This document shows, one piece after another, positions 17,116 to 25,095 of a DNA stretch of 64,000 bases. Both the position numbers and the translations under genes were made by a program. The stretch lies in NCBI RefSeq assembly GCF_023715225.1, contig NZ_JAMBNS010000012.1:107801-171800 (forward strand). Direction: 5' to 3'. Numbering within the stretch: position 1 is the first letter of the stretch; each line of letters opens with the position of its first letter. Under the pieces are notes generated by a model. It was not told the origin of the DNA. It saw nothing but the letters and a program-made list of their open reading frames with translations, and did no database searches. This stretch comes from Robertmurraya korlensis (GTDB lineage Bacteria; Bacillota; Bacilli; Bacillales; Cytobacillaceae).

Positions 17116-17574
17116 TTAAGCCTCTTGCAATTGTTTTTCATCAATAAGAGTTTTTGCTGCTCTTAGCCCTAATAAATAGCTGTCACATCCAAAACCGCTA
17201 ATCTGACCTTTAGCAATATCTGCGAATACAGAACGATGTCTAAATTCATCTCTTGCATGGATATTAGACATATGAATCTCAATAAACGGTACTTCTAAAA
17301 TATCTAAAGCATCGCGAATTCCGTAGCTATAGTGAGTCCATGCACCAGCATTAATAATCACTGCATCGACCTTATCACGATAGGCTTGATGAATGCGATC
17401 TACCATTTCTCCTTCACAGTTCGTTTGGAATGTTTCAAGTTCTAAATCTAACTCTTCTGCTAACTTTTTCATGTTTTTGTTAATTTCATCTAGAGTAATA
17501 GTTCCATACACCTTCGGATTACGTTTTCCAAACATATTAAGATTCACACCGTTTAACATAAGTACTTTTTTCAT
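17116..17574 (-). CDS. aroQ: 3-dehydroquinate dehydratase, type II
   Basis: Converts 3-dehydroquinate to 3-dehydroshikimate. Type II features are clear: LNGVNLNMFGKR at the N-terminus, the catalytic Tyr23 in PKVYGTITL, INAGAWTHYS, the catalytic His101 in EIHMSNIHARDEFRHRSV, and the closing region ISGFGCDSYLLGL. With the ATG at 17574 it is 152 residues, the normal length. The neighbouring LysR regulator and the dyad at 17678-17692 suggest inducible control. The gene may therefore serve quinate/shikimate use as well as aromatic synthesis; that is inference. Confidence 0.95.
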   Translation of the reverse strand: MKKVLMLNGVNLNMFGKRNPKVYGTITLDEINKNMKKLAEELDLELETFQTNCEGEMVDRIHQAYRDKVDAVIINAGAWTHYSYGIRDALDILEVPFIEIHMSNIHARDEFRHRSVFADIAKGQISGFGCDSYLLGLRAAKTLIDEKQLQEA

Positions 17575-17677
17575 CATAGATTCCCTCTTCCTTTTGCTCA
17601 TCATTTCACAAACTTGTTTATATGAATAGTTTAGAACAGTCTATCCATAAATACCAATCGGTTTTTTTGCGAGATCT

Positions 17678-17692
17678 ATAGGCCTACCCTAT
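17678..17692 (-). promoter_or_regulatory. candidate LysR-type binding site upstream of aroQ
   Basis: ATAGG-N5-CCTAT is a 15-base dyad of the LysR-type form, about 100 bases upstream of the aroQ start and just after the lysR stop. A possible promoter (TTGGTA, then TAAACT after 18 bases) lies downstream, which would put the dyad near -68, typical of a LysR activation site. Confidence 0.5.
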
Positions 17693-17715
17693 GAAAAATG
17701 ACAAAAAAAGTCTCT

Positions 17716-18600
17716 TTAGTTAAGTGAATTTCTTTCAATAAAACTTTTAAACTTTTCCACTACTGGTGAGAGGTAACGATTCTTTACACTTGCCATGTAG
17801 ATAATCTGTTCTGGAAGTGGGTCCTGAAAAGGGAGTACGTTAATATCAAACAGGTCTAGAGTTGAAGATCTTGGAAGAATACCCACTCCTTGTTTGGCTG
17901 CCACTAAGCCCACTAATGCCGTATCTTCTGCTACTTCACAAGAAATATATGGAGTGATCTCAGCATCTGAAAACAATTGATCAATTACGGGACGAAATAG
18001 ACTTTTTTTATTAAAACAAACGAATTTCTCGTCAGCAATATCCTTTAATTCCACTGAAGATTTTGACGCTAATGGGTGGTCTTTATGGGTGATTAGTACA
18101 ATATCTCTCTTCAATAATGGAATAAAATCAATCTCTGGTTCGTGTTCCGCATACGTACAAAAAGCTAGGTCATAATTTTCTTCCTTTAAGCCTTGGATAA
18201 TGCTCTGCGTCGTTCCTTGAATACACGAAAACGTCACGTGTCCGCCCTCGTTTTCTTCCATAAAGGACTGAATAATCGATGGAACAAAATCGGCGCCTAA
18301 GGAGAAAATGAATGCTAAGTCGATGATACCTGTATTGGCATTGGTGAGCTTTTGAAGATTTCTTTCACCCTTTTCAAGCTCCTCTAATCCGTTTTCGACA
18401 TACGTTAAAAAATATTGGCCGTACTTGGTCAGCTTTATATTTCGACCAACCTTTTCAAATAACTTGATATTTAATTCTTTTTCAAGCTCGCCGATTGCCT
18501 GACTAAGACTTGGTTGTGTGATATATAGCTGAGCGGCTGCTTTTGTATAATGCTGTGTTTTGGCTAACACTCGAAAGTATTGTAAATGTTTCAGGTTCAT
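17716..18600 (-). CDS. LysR-family transcriptional regulator
   Basis: A 294-residue LysR protein. The N-terminal winged HTH reads MNLKHLQYFRVLAKTQHYTK, then AAAQLYITQPSLSQAIGELE. The C-terminal effector-binding domain starts with TGIIDLAFIFSLG at about residue 90. It lies directly upstream of aroQ on the same strand with a 140-base gap that holds a LysR-type dyad, so aroQ is the likely target. The inducer is unknown; a shikimate-pathway or quinate compound is a guess from context. Confidence 0.92.
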   Translation of the reverse strand: MNLKHLQYFRVLAKTQHYTKAAAQLYITQPSLSQAIGELEKELNIKLFEKVGRNIKLTKYGQYFLTYVENGLEELEKGERNLQKLTNANTGIIDLAFIFSLGADFVPSIIQSFMEENEGGHVTFSCIQGTTQSIIQGLKEENYDLAFCTYAEHEPEIDFIPLLKRDIVLITHKDHPLASKSSVELKDIADEKFVCFNKKSLFRPVIDQLFSDAEITPYISCEVAEDTALVGLVAAKQGVGILPRSSTLDLFDINVLPFQDPLPEQIIYMASVKNRYLSPVVEKFKSFIERNSLN

Positions 18601-18676
18601 AACAGCGCCCTCCTTGTTTCCAATCTATAAACAAAGTATATGATGTTTTTTAGATTAGAAAATCGACTGAATATGA

Positions 18677-18706
18677 ACAAAAAAGCACTCTTTAACGAGT
18701 GCTTTT
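18677..18706 (-). terminator. terminator of the secreted-protein gene
   Basis: Minus strand AAAGCACTC pairs with GAGTGCTTT, followed by a T-run. Confidence 0.87.
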
Positions 18707-18715
18707 CATAGTTCT

Positions 18716-19585
18716 TTATGGTTTTATGGTTTTCCAGCTTCCCACATGGTGGATTGCGAGTCCATTATATCCAAGGGTTGTTCCGTAATGAGAAGCAACA
18801 GAAGCAAGCTGGTCGTTCATGTATGCTTCCCCTTCTTCAAAAAAGGAAATCATATCTCCTTCGTCTGTTGCACCTGTTTCAACTCCGATTACTAATGCCT
18901 TATTATGTTTCCCAGCAAAGGCTACCTCATTCTTTACGATTTCAATGATGGCTGGAGCTGTGTCACGGTAGGCCATAATCGTTACACTATTCGTTTTTGT
19001 AATAACCCACTCTGCTAGATTGCCTTTGCCGTACGTATTGTTATAAGAAACTTCATCAAACCAAAATGGCAGGTCTGCTTCAAGAGGTAATTTTAAGCCT
19101 GCAGCAGACGTATTCGCTTTTGTGATTAATTCTTGATAACTTTTGACCGTTGCCGCTCTATTCGTATTCCAACCGCTATATAAGTAAGGCTCTACATCTA
19201 AATGAATACCCGTAAATTTTTGAGAAGCGGTTGAGCCCGCTTGATAGGTTTTTAACCAATTCATTAACGCATCTTGATTTCGATATCCTTTTGGAGCTAC
19301 CCAGCTTGGTGCTCCATCTAGAGCATATACTTTAATCCCTTTTACGGATGCCTTCGTAATAAAGCTACGGTAGACATTCATTGGGATATCACGATCTATT
19401 TGTACAAAAACTTTGTTGATTTGCTTTTGTTCAAGGAAGCTTAAGGTTCCTGTTTCATTACTTACAATGTCCCACGGATTCCAAAGCCATGTGGAGCGAT
19501 CTACCGTAGATGCACTCATTTTTGATCCAAAGCCTCCCATTGAAAAAAGCAACACAAAAATCATTGATACAACAAGCTTCTTCAT
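18716..19585 (-). CDS. secreted protein of unknown function, probable TIM-barrel hydrolase-like fold, under c-di-GMP control
   Basis: Residues 1-30 form a signal peptide (MKKLVVSMIFVLLFSMGGFG, then a polar stretch with ASA-like cleavage). The mature part begins STWLWNPWDI and contains VFVQIDRDIP, GIKVYALDG, FTGIHLDVEPY, LPLEADLPFW and SVTIMAYRD. These are spaced strand-end motifs resembling glycoside-hydrolase-like TIM barrels, with acidic residues (Asp-x-Glu) where catalysts would sit. I do not recognise a named family. The ATG at 19585 has GGGGGA nine bases upstream; that site is the one masked by the riboswitch hairpin. Likely role: extracellular matrix, wall or surface function coupled to c-di-GMP, by inference. 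Confidence 0.85.
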   Translation of the reverse strand: MKKLVVSMIFVLLFSMGGFGSKMSASTVDRSTWLWNPWDIVSNETGTLSFLEQKQINKVFVQIDRDIPMNVYRSFITKASVKGIKVYALDGAPSWVAPKGYRNQDALMNWLKTYQAGSTASQKFTGIHLDVEPYLYSGWNTNRAATVKSYQELITKANTSAAGLKLPLEADLPFWFDEVSYNNTYGKGNLAEWVITKTNSVTIMAYRDTAPAIIEIVKNEVAFAGKHNKALVIGVETGATDEGDMISFFEEGEAYMNDQLASVASHYGTTLGYNGLAIHHVGSWKTIKP

Positions 19586-19593
19586 TTCACGTT

Positions 19594-19614
19594 CCCCCAT
19601 TCTGCAAGCCGGGG
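19594..19614 (-). promoter_or_regulatory. ribosome-site hairpin of the c-di-GMP riboswitch
   Basis: The minus-strand CCCC at 19611-19614 can pair with the GGGGG of the ribosome site at 19594-19598. This gives a simple translational switch between the aptamer and the start codon. Confidence 0.6.
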
Positions 19615-19630
19615 CTCACAAAATGAGACC

Positions 19631-19714
19631 TGGCAACCTGACGACCATTCGCTTTTGAACAAGCGATTAGGCTCACGGCTTTGCGTCCTTCCCTTTCGGA
19701 GAAGTTTGCCTTTT
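19631..19714 (-). promoter_or_regulatory. cyclic di-GMP-I (GEMM-I) riboswitch
   Basis: Minus-strand landmarks in order: GGCAAAC, CTTCTCC-GAAA-GGGAAGG (a stem capped by a GNRA tetraloop), the invariant ACGCAAAGCC, GAGCCTAA, a variable stem (TCGCTT/AAGCGA), and GGTCGTCAGGTTGCC closing on the first strand. This is the GEMM-I consensus. It precedes a secreted-protein gene, consistent with control of surface or motility-versus-sessile functions by c-di-GMP. A TATAAT -10 lies upstream near 19730. Confidence 0.94.
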
Positions 19715-19767
19715 ACAGTTTTTCTTTTATTATACTTTATTAATCTAGACTTTTGCCTCAGGTATTT

Positions 19768-20538
19768 TTACCCAATCAGTAATTTTCTTAATTTTTTTAT
19801 GATAAAGAAAGAGAGAACTCCTAGGATAGCGACATACAACTCAATGACCCATAAGCTCTTGATATATCCAGTTTGGAAGAAAACTAAAGGAAAATCAATA
19901 GCGGCATGAACAACTATAGCTAACAATACGTATTGGAACTTCTTTTTAATTACCGCTAATAAGACAAATAAAGAAAAAGCGATTTGCATAAAGAGGGCGA
20001 AGAACCGCTCCGGTATTCCCCATAAATAGTGGGAAATTCCTTGATTTAATAATGTCTCTTTAATGGTTGCCGCTTGTTCACTTGGAAGACTAGCTCCGAT
20101 AGAAGAATCAAACGTACCTGCATTGATCATCGTTGCAAAGATAAGAAATGGCACTACCGTTGAAAGAGTGATAACTACGGCCTCAATGCCACCCCAGCCT
20201 ACTCCAAAGGATAGACCACCCTTGTAATCCTGATATTTCTTCAACAGCCATATAAATAAGATATAACGTCCTAATTCCTCAAAAACCCCTGCAGCGAAAC
20301 CCCCATATAAGCCAAATAACCATGGATGTTCCGCATAGTTTGGAAAACTCGTTATGACGACCACATGAAGAAGCTTCTCTAATACTTGAGTAATCATAAC
20401 AAACCCGATGCTACCTATTAATAACGGCTTGAGAGAAATTCCTACCTGTTTTTTTGTAAAAAGAATGGCACTAACAAATAGAAGAATGGAAAATAGGATT
20501 ACTGCGACCATACTCAAAATCGTTGCATTACTTATCAT
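19768..20538 (-). CDS. YhfC-family intramembrane metalloprotease
   Basis: A polytopic membrane protein of 256 residues with about seven to eight helices. Conserved polar motifs sit inside the helices: GVFEELGRY (EExxR-like) near residue 86, and VVHAAIDFP near residue 215 (candidate metal ligand His and Asp). These match the YhfC/CPBP-like group of putative intramembrane proteases. The promoter is overlaid by a near-perfect Fur box, so the gene should be expressed when iron is scarce. The natural substrate is unknown. Confidence 0.85.
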   Translation of the reverse strand: MISNATILSMVAVILFSILLFVSAILFTKKQVGISLKPLLIGSIGFVMITQVLEKLLHVVVITSFPNYAEHPWLFGLYGGFAAGVFEELGRYILFIWLLKKYQDYKGGLSFGVGWGGIEAVVITLSTVVPFLIFATMINAGTFDSSIGASLPSEQAATIKETLLNQGISHYLWGIPERFFALFMQIAFSLFVLLAVIKKKFQYVLLAIVVHAAIDFPLVFFQTGYIKSLWVIELYVAILGVLSFFIIKKLRKLLIG

Positions 20539-20558
20539 GGTAAATCCCCCTTGTCTTT

Positions 20559-20582
20559 ATTATCATTATTGATAATGATAAT
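20559..20582 (-). promoter_or_regulatory. Fur box over the YhfC-family promoter
   Basis: Arms ATTATCATTAT and ATAATGATAAT are perfect inverted copies around a 2-base centre. This fits the overlapping 7-1-7 Fur motif (TGATAAT-n-ATTATCA). It covers the predicted transcription start. Confidence 0.88.
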
Positions 20583-20609
20583 ATTAAAGTAAGAATATGG
20601 TTCTGTCAA
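20581..20609 (-). promoter_or_regulatory. sigma-A promoter of the YhfC-family gene
   Basis: TTGACA (20604-20609), a 17-base spacer, and TAATAT (20581-20586) on the minus strand. Confidence 0.85.
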
Positions 20610-20633
20610 TGGGTATTGTTCTTTTTTTCCAAA

Positions 20634-20660
20634 TAAAAAAAGCACCTCTAGGAAGTGCTT
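20634..20660 (-). terminator. terminator of the DEAD-box helicase gene
   Basis: Minus strand AAGCAC pairs with GTGCTT with a small internal mismatch, then TTTTTTT. It overlaps the stop codon. Confidence 0.75.
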
Positions 20661-22095
20661 ATCTTCTTGCCACATGAACTTTTAATTGTTTGCCTTTTAC
20701 CGTTGTATGTTTCATTTCGGACAATACGAGTGATCCCTTGCCATTTAGGATTTCTACATATGAGGCTGTGTCAAGAATGGTGATAATTCCGATATCCTCT
20801 GCAGATACACCCTCAATTCTACAAATCGTTCCTACAAAATCCACGGCGCGCAGCTTCTTTTTCTTTCCACCATTAAAATAGAGTTTGGTGATATCCTTAT
20901 TGAGTTCTTCACTTTTTAATTGCTTAATCTCTGGTTCCGAACTGATCTTCTGTTCAAAGGCAAATTGAGACATTGCGACCTGTTCGGCAGTTGGAGGCAC
21001 TTTCTGTGGAATAGGAAAACCGATCAGTTCTTCTATCTCTTCTAACAGTCGTTTTTCTCTTTCTGTCACAAATGTAGTTGCCTTTCCTTTCATCCCTGCC
21101 CGGCCGGTTCTTCCAGTGCGATGCACATAGCTCTCTTTTTCATATGGAATATCAAAGTTAATTACGAGTGAGATATTTTCGATATCAATCCCGCGGGCGG
21201 CCACATCGGTTGCGATCAGGTAGCGGAACTCTCCCCGTTTAAATTCACTCATTACCTCTAAACGATCTTCCTGAATCATTCCACCATGTATTTTATCGCA
21301 ATCATAGCCCAGTTCCGTTAGATGGTCGACAACCATATCCACACGGTCTTTTGTCCGGCAAAAAATGATACAGCTATCCGGGTTTTCAATAATCGTTACG
21401 TTTTGCAATAATTGAAGCTTTTCATGTTCTTCCACCCAAATTAAAGAATGCTCAATTAATTCAGCTGTATTGCTTGAAGGTTTAATTTCCACCTCGACAG
21501 GGGATTGCAAATAGTTTTGGGCTAGGTTTTTTACGGTATCAGGAAGAGTGGCTGAAAAGAGCATCGTTACTCGATTCTCTGGCATTTTTTCTATTATAGC
21601 CTCCACTTGTTCGATAAAGCCCATGTTTAGCATTTCATCCGCCTCATCGATCACTAGGTATCGGATTTGATCTAACACAATTGTGCCTTTTTGAATATGA
21701 TCAAGCAGTCGACCTGGTGTCCCTACCACCACATGTGTCTTTTGCTTCAGTTTCGTTTTTTGATACATAAAGGATTGCTTTCCATATACCTCTACTGCAT
21801 TAATTCGTTTTAAGCGGCCGATATTGATAAAATCTTCACTGATCTGCACAGCTAACTCTCGAGTAGGAGTAAGGACTAGAGCTTGGGGTTTATTTTCTGC
21901 CCAATCAATCATTTCACAAATCGGAATGGCAAAGGATGCTGTTTTTCCACTTCCTGTACGTGACTTTACGACCACATCATGCTTTTCCATGACAAGGGGA
22001 ATGACCTTTCTTTGGACTTCAGTTGGTTGTTGATATTGTAAGCTTGCTAAAGTACTCAATATTTCTTCACTTAAAGTGAAATCTGTAAAATCCAT
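20659..22095 (-). CDS. dbpA: DEAD-box ATP-dependent RNA helicase, DbpA/YxiN type
   Basis: All helicase motifs are present: the Q-motif ([15 protein letters not shown]), motif I (SRTGSGKT), [19 protein letters not shown] (VIDEADEML), SAT, and motif VI ([10 protein letters not shown]). The C-terminal 75 residues ([19 protein letters not shown] on) are the RRM-like DbpA RNA-binding domain that targets hairpin 92 of 23S rRNA, giving a role in 50S subunit assembly. The ATG at 22095 follows GAGG and gives 478 residues, like B. subtilis YxiN (DbpA). Confidence 0.94.
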   Translation of the reverse strand: MDFTDFTLSEEILSTLASLQYQQPTEVQRKVIPLVMEKHDVVVKSRTGSGKTASFAIPICEMIDWAENKPQALVLTPTRELAVQISEDFINIGRLKRINAVEVYGKQSFMYQKTKLKQKTHVVVGTPGRLLDHIQKGTIVLDQIRYLVIDEADEMLNMGFIEQVEAIIEKMPENRVTMLFSATLPDTVKNLAQNYLQSPVEVEIKPSSNTAELIEHSLIWVEEHEKLQLLQNVTIIENPDSCIIFCRTKDRVDMVVDHLTELGYDCDKIHGGMIQEDRLEVMSEFKRGEFRYLIATDVAARGIDIENISLVINFDIPYEKESYVHRTGRTGRAGMKGKATTFVTEREKRLLEEIEELIGFPIPQKVPPTAEQVAMSQFAFEQKISSEPEIKQLKSEELNKDITKLYFNGGKKKKLRAVDFVGTICRIEGVSAEDIGIITILDTASYVEILNGKGSLVLSEMKHTTVKGKQLKVHVARR

Positions 22096-22172
22096 CAAAC
22101 AGCCTCTTTTCAAAAATTCTTTACAATATTAATTTTACCGAACGTATTCTTTTTATTATGCCTATAGGTAAA

Positions 22173-22209
22173 GTACATTTCATTTGACCACATATTCGTG
22201 AAAATGTAC
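22173..22209. promoter_or_regulatory. inverted repeat in the dbpA / amine oxidase divergent interval
   Basis: GTACATTT (22173-22180) and AAATGTAC (22202-22209) are perfect 8-base arms about 21 bases apart between two divergent genes. It could be an operator shared by both. No regulator gene is adjacent. Confidence 0.3.
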
Positions 22210-22297
22210 ATGTTTCTTTACGAACAGAGGGAAAATACTTTCACGATGCCTAAATCTTTATTTTCAGCAGCTAAATTTTTTACGGGAGGCACTCCAT

Positions 22298-23626
22298 GTG
22301 CTAAATCATGTAGACGTAGTCATTGTGGGAGCTGGGCTATCTGGTCTTGCTGCTGGATGGGAGTTAAGAAAGCACGGAAGAAGCTTTGCTATTTTAGAAG
22401 CTCAAAACCGTATAGGGGGAAGAATATTAACGGTTACCCATCAAGATTCTACGATTGACCTTGGTGCTCAGTGGATTTCTCCATTTCAGCCTCGTATACA
22501 GTCCTTATTGAAATTTTTCGAAATAAAGACCATCCCTTCCTATAAAGAGGGAAAAATTATCTATGATTTACATAACAAGCGCATGCTGGGTTCAAACACT
22601 TCCCCACCTGTTTCACCACAAGGAATGTTAGATTTATTTTTAACTCGAAAGAAGATTGATCAATTAACACAGCTTATTAAAAAAGAAGGGCTAGTTCATT
22701 CACCTTTAATGAGAGAATATGATGCGCTAACCATGGACAGTTGGATAGAAAGACAAATGTTTTCGAAATACGGAAAGGCCTTTTTCCGTATCTTCTCTGA
22801 AGAACTTTCCTCCCTTGAGCTTAGCGAATTTTCCTTTTTAGACATGCTTTGGTTTATTCAATCTGCCGGAGGATTGGAACAAATTGTGACTGCGGAAGAT
22901 ATGTGGATCATGAATGGCGCGCAAACCTTACCACTACAAATGGCAAAGATGATGCAGGATCATATTCACTTAGACCAGCCTGTTAGAAAAATTGAGTGGA
23001 GTGATCATGGTGCAACCGTCCACACCGATTCCATGTGTTGGACTAGCAAAAAAGTCATCGTCGCAGTACCTCCTGCTTTTAGTGCAAAAATACAATACAA
23101 TCCCCCACTTCCTGCACTTCGTGAACAGCTTTGTCAGCGAGTTGGTCAAGGATCGATCATAAAATCAGTACTCGTGTATAATACTCCCTTTTGGAGAGAA
23201 GATGGTTTATCTGGCAGTTCTTACTACGATTGCGGACCGATTCGAGCTACGATGGATAGCACCACTCCAGGCGAGCCTCATGGAGTTCTAACCGCACTAA
23301 TCGGGGGAAAATATGCAAGAAGTTTGGGCCGATTGTCAAAGGAAGCACGCAGGAAAGAGATGATAGCTTGTATTGCCCATTTATTCGGAAGCAAAGCACT
23401 TGAGCCGATCCGTGTTTATGAGAAGGATTGGGCAGAGGATTCTTGGGCAAGAGGAGGCTATGCTGCCCATTTTGCAACTGGAGTGATCTCTGAATATGGA
23501 ACTGCTTTAACAGACCCGGTTGGACCTATTCATTGGGCGGGAACGGAAACGGCAAATGAATGGCGCCTTTACATGGAAGGTGCCATTCAATCAGGAGAAC
23601 GCGCCGCAAAAGAAACCCTAAACTAA
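22298..23626 (+). CDS. flavin-containing amine oxidase (NAD(P)/FAD-dependent)
   Basis: A 442-residue FAD enzyme. The dinucleotide-binding motif VVIVGAGLSGLAAGWEL (residues 7-23) is followed by the flavin contact ILEAQNRIGGRI. GAQWISP, the NAD/FAD-rejoining strand near KVIVAVPP, and the C-terminal FAD contact IHWAGTETANEW with GAIQSGERAA are typical of monoamine/polyamine oxidases. The start is GTG at 22298, with GGGAGG eight bases upstream; the overlapping ATG is out of frame. The substrate amine is unknown. No operon partner. Confidence 0.93.
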   Translation: MLNHVDVVIVGAGLSGLAAGWELRKHGRSFAILEAQNRIGGRILTVTHQDSTIDLGAQWISPFQPRIQSLLKFFEIKTIPSYKEGKIIYDLHNKRMLGSNTSPPVSPQGMLDLFLTRKKIDQLTQLIKKEGLVHSPLMREYDALTMDSWIERQMFSKYGKAFFRIFSEELSSLELSEFSFLDMLWFIQSAGGLEQIVTAEDMWIMNGAQTLPLQMAKMMQDHIHLDQPVRKIEWSDHGATVHTDSMCWTSKKVIVAVPPAFSAKIQYNPPLPALREQLCQRVGQGSIIKSVLVYNTPFWREDGLSGSSYYDCGPIRATMDSTTPGEPHGVLTALIGGKYARSLGRLSKEARRKEMIACIAHLFGSKALEPIRVYEKDWAEDSWARGGYAAHFATGVISEYGTALTDPVGPIHWAGTETANEWRLYMEGAIQSGERAAKETLN

Positions 23627-23631
23627 AAATG

Positions 23632-23687
23632 GGTGTCTGTCACCCTTCGTGGACACTTTTACCTATTTTGTCCGCGTGGGGTGGACA
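23632..23687 (+). repeat. 56-bp direct repeat, copy A (left of the GGDEF gene)
   Basis: Begins GGTGTCTGTCACCCTTCG and ends TGTCCGCGTGGGGTGGACA. Copy B at 24966-25021 has the same length and differs at only about ten positions, mostly a 9-base block in the middle. GGTGTCTGTCACC can form a small hairpin. Confidence 0.85.
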
Positions 23688-23708
23688 AACACCTCCCTTT
23701 TCTATATT

Positions 23709-24911
23709 TTAATTAATTTGACTAATCCTGTTATCTTCAATCCCATCTATAGATAAAAAGCCTCGACTGACACCATTTCTTCCATTTCTTTTTGCCTCAT
23801 AGAGAGCTCGATCACAGGCCACATACATTGTTTCTAGTTCTGTTTCTACGGTAGGAATAATGGTTAGAATCCCCATACTAACTGTGTATGAAAGACCCCC
23901 TTCCGTCAATGACTCCATCTCTATCGCTTTACAAATTTCCTGTGCTAACTTCATGGATTGTTCTTCATCTGTTTCTGGTAGAAGAATTGCAAATTCGTCG
24001 CCACCAAAACGACTAAAATAATGCCCTTTGCTGATATACTTCTGAATCTTTTGACTGAATTCACGCAGCACATGATCTCCGACATCATGTCCATATCTAT
24101 CATTAATCTTCTTAAAATAATCAATATCAAACAAAATAAGAGATATGGGCTGCTTATTCTTAGAACAAGCCGATAAACACTTCTTCGCTTCTGAGAAAAA
24201 TACTCTTCGATTTAACGCTCCTGTTAAGTCATCATAACTGGCTAATCGAATAAGCTCTTGATCTGCTTGTTCTTTTAATATGAGGATAAATCCTGTGTTT
24301 CCAATCAGCATCACAAGATAAAGTCCTATGAAAGAAAGAGTTTGGAAAAATCCTGGCGTAAAAAAGCTCCATGTATGAGCAGAAACAAGCGTAACGATTC
24401 CTCTACCGCACAACGCTAAAGCTAAAAATAAATAAAACATTCCTAATATCCTTCTTAATCGTGAGGGTTTGTGCTTAAACACTAAATGATAGACAGGTAG
24501 AATCATAAGCATAGCCGTACCAAATGAAGCAACCGCAATTCGGTTGCTTTCTAGATTTAAAAATAGAATCGCTAAATGAAAAGCAACTATGTTTATGAAG
24601 GTCATAATCAAATACGCTATTTTTATCCGTTTGGTTAACACATTCAACAGTCTTAAAATTGCCATCATTTCAAACGAAGTTCCTAAAAACAGTAAGGTGT
24701 TGGCAACCGAGATGGTGAACACATCCGATATGCCACCTCGTAAGGTTAATAATGTCCAGGAAAGGGCTTGAACACATTTAGCCAAGAAAAAAGTAGTAAC
24801 CGTCTTATCTGTTCGATGGTCCCGCCAATAAGCACTAATAAGGAACACCGTAAAAACATGCCCCGTAACCAAAATAACAAAAATTGTTTTCATATCAAGA
24901 GAGAAGCCCAT
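23709..24911 (-). CDS. membrane-anchored diguanylate cyclase (GGDEF)
   Basis: Makes c-di-GMP from GTP. Six to seven membrane helices occupy residues 5-210. The GGDEF domain follows, with SYDDLTGALNRR at its start, DIDYFKKINDRYGHDVGD, and an intact RFGGDEF at residues 301-307. No RxxD inhibitory site precedes the GGDEF motif, so product inhibition is probably weak. The start is uncertain (ATG at 24911 or 24893), and neither has a good ribosome site. Copies of a 56-bp repeat flank the gene on both sides. It may feed the riboswitch-controlled gene at 18716. Confidence 0.92.
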   Translation of the reverse strand: MGFSLDMKTIFVILVTGHVFTVFLISAYWRDHRTDKTVTTFFLAKCVQALSWTLLTLRGGISDVFTISVANTLLFLGTSFEMMAILRLLNVLTKRIKIAYLIMTFINIVAFHLAILFLNLESNRIAVASFGTAMLMILPVYHLVFKHKPSRLRRILGMFYLFLALALCGRGIVTLVSAHTWSFFTPGFFQTLSFIGLYLVMLIGNTGFILILKEQADQELIRLASYDDLTGALNRRVFFSEAKKCLSACSKNKQPISLILFDIDYFKKINDRYGHDVGDHVLREFSQKIQKYISKGHYFSRFGGDEFAILLPETDEEQSMKLAQEICKAIEMESLTEGGLSYTVSMGILTIIPTVETELETMYVACDRALYEAKRNGRNGVSRGFLSIDGIEDNRISQIN

Positions 24912-24965
24912 TTATGTATCACGCACCTGAACAATAATATACCGTTATATACTACTACAATTTGT

Positions 24966-25021
24966 GGTGTCTGACACCCTTCGTGGACAAAAACAGTCAT
25001 TTTGTCCGTCTGGGGTGGACA
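24966..25021 (+). repeat. 56-bp direct repeat, copy B (right of the GGDEF gene)
   Basis: Same orientation as copy A at 23632. Begins GGTGTCTGACACCCTTCG and ends TGTCCGTCTGGGGTGGACA. Confidence 0.85.
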
Positions 25022-25095
25022 CTAACTACAAACACTTCATTATTTGTTATTTTTTTACATGCAAATAATTTTCTTTTATTGGAGGTTTCGTTACA

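Noticed and set aside
22198..22458. 86-codon frame overlapping the amine oxidase start
   Set aside because: Conflicts with the amine oxidase frame, lacks a domain, and has no good ribosome site.
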